Position numbers and translations under genes: made by a program
Shown: in pieces, positions 58,804 to 64,000 of the stretch
How the letters are laid out: each line of letters begins with the position of its first letter
Numbering within the stretch: position 1 is the stretch's first letter
Assembly: GCA_013350335.1 (NCBI GenBank)
Contig: CM023539.1
Coordinates: 26,777,043 to 26,841,042, forward strand
Source: Chimonanthus salicifolius
Taxonomy: Eukaryota; Streptophyta; Magnoliopsida; Laurales; Calycanthaceae
Reading direction: 5' to 3'
DNA: 64,000 bases
The notes under the pieces: generated by a model
Database searches by the model: none
Seen by the model: the letters and a program-made list of their open reading frames with translations, nothing else
What the model was told of the DNA's origin: nothing

Positions 58804-60552
58804 GGTGCTAGAACAACACGATTGACCCTATAACGGGGGGTGAATAGGTCAATCCAAATTTGTTGGTCCTTTTTAAGATTAACTTGATTGATTAATTAAG
58901 TGTAGTGGATACAACAATCAAGTATGTGTGTATTAGCAAATGTGATTAAGCAATCAACATAAGAAATTAGCTCTAACACCACAAGCATGTATTATCAAAT
59001 GTGATTAAGCAACCAACACAAAAATAAACTCTAACACCACAAGCACAAGGGCACAAAATATAGAGTGGTTCGGTTCGCCAACCTACTCCACTATTAAGAC
59101 TAGCTCAACCTTGAGCTATCCCCAAATTCACTAAGTGGGAACTTACACCCGTCACAATTATAGTAGGAATTCCACCTCACTCAATCGGCTGGAAATTCCA
59201 CCCACCACATGTGTCAGAGACGATGCTATAGAGTTTTTTATAGTGGTTCCAGAACCAAGCTTCCTTAATCCACTTTCGGGTCAAAGTTTTAAAAACAAAA
59301 TTAAAACCAAGAAGCACTTACATTGAAGCTCTTTCTCACTGATGTGTGCTTCTTGAAGATCCCACCCAATGTGTTCTGACGCTCCTCCTCGTAGCCGTCG
59401 TAAAGCAATCACAATCTTAGGGTGACAAGGAAACTGGTTTCCAGTTTCTTAATTTATGTTTCTTCTATCTTTCTCACTTTCAAACTCAATCAACAGAATG
59501 GTTGTTTATGATTTTCCTCCTCTCTTTCTCACTTTCAAACACAATCAATAGATTCGTTACTTATGATTTTTCTCACAAGAGTGTTGATCGTTCCTTAGAG
59601 TAATTAACTCTTCTCAACTCAAGGAAGATAGAAAAATGATCGCCCAACACTCTTATTTATAGAGGAGCCTTAACGGTTTCTATGACTGTCCAGAACCGAC
59701 AGGTCAGTGGTACCGATGGGTCAGTATTCATATTTATTACTATTCAACCACCCGACCGTTGTGCATTAAATGCACTCCCAACAATTTTATTACTTCCCGG
59801 TCGATAGGTTGGTATCGCCGATGGATCGACAGATATGGCATCGAGGGGTCGGTTCATACGAGAGGCTCAGTCTGAGGCAATACCATGCTAACAGAGTTTC
59901 ATGTCCCCAAACTTGTCCTACCTAGAACGACCTGTCGCCCTTTGCCGAGGGGTCGGTCTTGATACTCTCGATCAATCTTGATCTACCAATATGTTTGTTT
60001 CTTCGAGAGTCTATTTGAGTTCACAGTCCAGAACTCACAAGTCTTTTTATCGGCAAGTCATCGACCACGAGGGCTTGTTTAAGTTCATCACCGAGGGGTC
60101 GGTACATAGAAGACCCTCGATCAGAGGCTTTCCCAGAATGATAATTCTTTGATCCAGAACCTCTATCGAACTGGCCGTGCAGTTCTTGACCACGATGGGT
60201 CGATCCTGTCTCCACCGAGGGGTCAGTGAGTACAACTAGTCGAGCTGACAGTGAAACCAAATACATATTTCCAAGTTGGGTTTCAATTTATTGTCAAGTT
60301 TCCTCTCTAGGCTTCTTTATGGCTTTACTATTTGTTCAACTAAACCTAGGAGTGGTCCTCTTTAAGGTGTGGATACCACCTAAAATGATCTATGGCCAAA
60401 TACATGTTTTGGTGATTGCCATGACGATGAGCTTTGAACCTGGTGGAGCACGATCTTCATTCTTGATTATCTTGGGTCTTCAAGCTTCTTAGCAAGTACT
60501 TCTTCCTGAGTCATGGAATTGACAAACAGGGATTCAGCAAAGGGCACTAACA
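58804..60552 (-). repeat. Copia-type LTR, inverted relative to element 7
   Basis: On the minus strand it starts TGTTAGTGCCC and ends GTTCTAGCAC. It has the GGGGGGTGAATAGGTC block near its 3' end and CCGAGGGGTCGGT near-palindromes at about 59838, 59950, 60090 and 60210, as in the element 7 LTR. No polypurine tract or primer site adjoins it, and the flanking 5-mers do not match, so it is a solo or truncated LTR. Confidence 0.7.
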
Positions 60553-61079
60553 ACATCCACATGTGTCCATAGTCACTAATAACTTAGAACAAATAATAAC
60601 CAAAATCATAGTTTTTTAACAAGAATAAGGTTGAATCCAACAACTAGAATCATGCTCGACTAGTGGATTGCTCATGATAAACATCTTAGTAACAAAGGAC
60701 AGAGAATAAACAATTTGTATCATAGAATCATGTTGTTTTGCTTGTTTGTCCCCTTTTATTCTCTTGCTTCTCCAGATACCGTTAATGCAGTTTCTTCTTA
60801 ATCAAAATTGTTTTTATTGGGGTTTCCTCTGTCTTTTCTTGTTGGTGTTGCTACTTGGTGATTCTTTTACAAACTGTTACTGCTAAGTTCTTCTTAATCA
60901 GTGCACCCCATTGAGTACCAGACTGCTTAAAGCAATCTACAAATCACCACTTACCATGGTTGCTTCCAATGATTTTAACATAATAGAACACATGTTACCA
61001 TACCTAAAATTGGCCAGCAAGAGGTCCCCATTTAGATTTTTTGCCTTAGGCCTCAACTTGTGCCTAGCCGGCCCTGATG
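60553..61079. other. Unassigned A/T-rich stretch
   Basis: No convincing frame or repeat. It may be upstream LTR sequence of the fragment that ends at 61687. Confidence 0.35.
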
Positions 61080-61687
61080 CTAGAGCATGTTAGATTAAAA
61101 TTTTGGGTATGTAAACATGTGTATATTGATTTGTTTATTTATTTTCTATTGGTACTGACTCTTCGTAGATGCAAGATACTTCTCGAAGGAGAGGTTCATA
61201 GGATCCCATGGACGAGATTATAGAAGGAATGAAGATGTTTAAATGTTTTTGTATTTTGTAATGGAAATGTATTTATGCTAGGCCTTAGAAGTTTATATTT
61301 GGAAGTTGCATGTTTATAGACTTTTTCTTTATGAACTTGGGTAAACTGGTGGTAGTTAAACACTTTTGAGCTTGTTGAAATGGGTCTTGTGAATGAAATC
61401 TTGTTATGAATTCGTATTTAGAAAGAACTTTGAAGTGTTTGTGAATGCATGAGAAATGTATGTGGTAGTGAGACATTAGATACAGGGAAATTGTCAAAAT
61501 GTCATATTTTTAAGGGGTGATTATGTCGAAATTTCGATAGGGCCTCTGAAATCCGAAAGATTTTGAGGTTCATGATAATCTCTTTGTAGCAAAAAAATTA
61601 ATCTTCTACACATGTTGGACACCTATGATCGGAAATTTGTAAAAAAAGAATAATTTAGTCATGTGTCTCGGAGTTCAGCCCGTGACA
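61080..61687 (+). repeat. 3' end of a further Gypsy-type LTR (probable)
   Basis: GTCGAAATTTCGATAGGGCCTCTGAAA (61525 onward, given here with the AAATTTCGAT core) and the terminus CAGCCCGTGACA at 61687 resemble the 3' part of other plant Gypsy LTRs. The left boundary was not determined. This rests on remembered LTR endings, so confidence is limited. Confidence 0.4.
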
Positions 61688-62159
61688 ATTTTTAATATTA
61701 ATTTTATCTTTGTTGTGCTTTATTAAACTATTATAATGGTTTATTATATTATATATTTCATGTTACCAAGGAACAAATTATAATTTTTTATGAAGAGATA
61801 TGTTGACATTTTTTTATTCATTTATTGGAATTTAAATTAATAATATCTATTTTTTCTTTATTTATTTTTTTACGATTAGAATGAAAGTGTTCATTTTAAA
61901 TTATAATTATGAAAAAGAATCTTATATTTTACAAAATTTCTCACAAAATTGTTAATATATCAGGTTACCCCTCCTTATAGGTACCAAACAAAAGTTTTTA
62001 TCCTTAGAGTAAGTTCTTACTTTGCCACTGCAATTACCAAAAAAGATAAGGATAACTCCGTTTCAAGGGTGACTCCTACTAAAGGGTGACCCCTACTCAG
62101 GAGTAACCCCTATAAAAATTACCCCTCATCCAAACGCAACCTACGAATATTTTAGTGGA
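61688..62159. other. A/T-rich spacer
   Basis: Mostly A/T with ACCCCT repeats at about 61965-62125. No gene. A possible MITE was considered and not accepted. Confidence 0.35.
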
Positions 62160-64000
62160 GAGGGAGGCAAGCGTCACGACAGAGCGCGAAGTCCGAGTCC
62201 GAAGACCCGACCCTTGACTGGCCCAACTAGTGTGTGCGTGATAATATTTGCACACACTAACATAAACCTGTAGAAATTTAAACATTTATTTCATTGCATG
62301 AACAACCAAACACATCTCAAAGCAAATATAAGGAAATTCCCAATATAATCATACATGAGTCAAATACAAAATACTTAATTACAAAGTTCTAAGACATATT
62401 GCCATAACAATTTTAATACATAACATCAGTCCTACTATTCCCAAAATATGTGAGTCTGCTTCACTAGTCCAAGCTTCCTTCTTAGTTCTTCATCTTGTCT
62501 ACATTCGGGCATCACTTGGTCCAATTTTATCTACTTACTTCAAACCTGCATACACAATCTAACGGGGGAATTTATGGACTTAGTTAATGCACCCATTAGG
62601 AATTCTGATCACATAATATGCACTACGGTATGTCATACTAAGACATTATACATACTTGTACTTTGAAAATCAAACACTTGCATATTGTATACCTTATATG
62701 TAAACCTCCAAGCATTTCTCAAAACTCATTTACTTATAATATCAAAGCTATATACTCACGTCATACTTCTTTTCATACTAGAAATCTCATAATTGAAATC
62801 ATGAATAATAATTTTCTCAAAACCTTTCTCATATCTTAGTCATATCATAATAGTATAGTATTTCAATACTTTTCCTCAAGATACTTATCATACTAAGAAT
62901 CTCATGTTCAACTTATCATGGAAAACTTATATTTGAAAACATAATACATATTTCATTATAAGGTATCATACTCATACCTAACTTGTCTCATAATTTCATT
63001 ATCATAATGATGTCAACCAATATTTATAATGGAATCATATTCACTTGTCTTTCAAAATACCATATGCCAATCGTGTAAGTGCTCATCAATGTGCAATGTA
63101 TTATGCCATGGGTGCCATGATTCATGCATACCCTCATCATGCCCCATGCATAGGTATTTCAACAACTCATTTAAGACAATGGGGCATTTTATCTTCTCAT
63201 ATACTCATTTCATACTCATCTTTTTGGGTGTCATAATATATCATCATAATTTCAACTGGATCCATCAGTAAAGCATTTATTCATTGGTCATACACGTACG
63301 ACATCAAAGCCTGTCCGGGTCAATTCAGCACTTTGATTCGTCAATTCACTTTTCATAAATACAATACCAAAGCCCATCCGGACATTTGGCACTTTGGTTA
63401 GTTGACTATACCTTATCACAATAATCATGACACTAAGGTCCATTTGGAAAAGAGGTAGAGATGGAGCCCTAGCTTTTCCTCCTCCCCTTTTTATTTTTTC
63501 CTCTACCTTATCGTCCTTTTGCTTTTTAGTCAAAAAACAAAAGCTAAATGTGGTGAGGTGGAGAGGATTTATTGGTCCAAACTAAATGTGGGATGGTGAG
63601 GTGAATATCACTTATTTGTCCAAACTAAAGGTGGGGTGGTGATGTTGCTTTCATCCTTATCTTGTCATGTGGCATGCCACCTCACAACACGCCCACCACA
63701 TCATTAATTAGTTTCTATTAATTAAAAGCCATTCCATCGAGTATTATGAAATTACATCATCCTTAATCCCTCTTAATTAACTAATCACCAAAATTTCCAT
63801 CAATTAATTTAATTAATTATATTCCACTCCACTTTCAAAACTATTTAACTAAATCATCCTTAATTTAGTTTTTCTTAAATCTCGCTTAATTACTCCATCA
63901 ATCCTCTAATCTCACATTCTTACTTAATTATTTATTTTCTCATTTGACCTAATACATAGTATCAACCCTATTCATTCCTCATCATTAAAGGAAATTATAT
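62160..64000 (-). repeat. Diverged long Gypsy LTR fragment (U5 side first), runs off window
   Basis: GCGTCACGAC followed by GACCCTTGACTGGCC-like sequence, then TTAATGCACCCATTAGG, then two tandem units with CCGG cores at about 63298-63410, in the same order as in elements 2-4. The TGTAAC start is missing and no TTCGGCCAT hairpins were found in the part visible. The most diverged copy here. Confidence 0.6.
62186..62218 (-). other. U5 stem-loop remnant in the diverged LTR
   Basis: On the minus strand GGGTC-TTCG-GACTC forms a short stem closed by a UUCG tetraloop, at the position of the conserved U5 stem-loop. The outer stem (GTCAAG/CTTCGC) has mismatches. Confidence 0.4.

Noticed and set aside
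61965..62127. Possible MITE with ACCCCT... ends and CCAAACGCAACC terminus
   Set aside because: The two ends read in the same direction rather than as inverted repeats, and no target duplication could be found.

Overview
The window reads as a gene-poor stretch of a large flowering-plant nuclear genome. It is almost entirely nested transposable elements. No host gene, rRNA, tRNA gene or bacterial-type operon was recognised. The evidence for a plant is Ty3/Gypsy chromovirus polyproteins of the Tekay/Del type, Sirevirus-like Copia remnants, a PIF/Harbinger transposase with its Myb-like partner gene, primer binding sites matching initiator-Met tRNA, and spliceosomal GT-AG introns in the DNA transposon. 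The species cannot be named from what I can see.

Layout, left to right. (1) 1-13031: element 1, a plus-strand Ty3/Gypsy chromovirus with ~4.26 kb LTRs that look nearly identical and one uninterrupted 1495-aa Gag-Pol. Its first ~540 bp lie left of the window. It is inserted in the integrase gene of (2) 13032-21863: element 2, a minus-strand relative with a 3.7 kb LTR, a decayed gag-pol, and an extra open reading frame (here called ORF0) between the primer binding site and gag. Element 2 sits in (3) 21864-22820, a minus-strand fragment of another long LTR. (4) 22821-46490: pieces of a plus-strand LTR (element 5), split by element 3 (23585-29813, minus, truncated), element 4 (29987-40012, minus, complete, TSD GGACC, no gag-pol but an intact ORF0) and element 6 (41531-45539, minus, a pol-less Copia-type element, TSD CATGC). 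(5) 46491-50188: the 3' part of element 7, a plus-strand pol-less Sirevirus-like element. (6) 50189-58200: a broken PIF/Harbinger transposon (transposase plus Myb/SANT protein). A solo LTR (50973-56220, TSD CTATT) sits in one of its introns, and that LTR carries a 2.6 kb non-autonomous hAT-like element with 8-bp target duplications. (7) 58804-64000: an inverted Copia LTR and further Gypsy LTR fragments.

The most interesting signals are properties shared by the long-LTR Gypsy elements rather than single genes. These are: ORF0, a triple CCHC zinc-knuckle protein that is the only recognisable coding region of a pol-less element; a ~34-nt U5 stem-loop just upstream of the primer binding site whose arms co-vary between elements; many copies of a GGTTCGGCCAT / ATGGCCGAACC hairpin spread along each LTR; a conserved 13-bp palindrome GTAGGNNNCCTAC about 1 kb from the LTR 3' end; tandem CTCCGTCGGGGC modules; and leader repeats rich in TTCCCCAAA. 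Together they suggest an autonomous/non-autonomous family sharing cis-acting RNA and DNA elements. All comparisons were made by eye.
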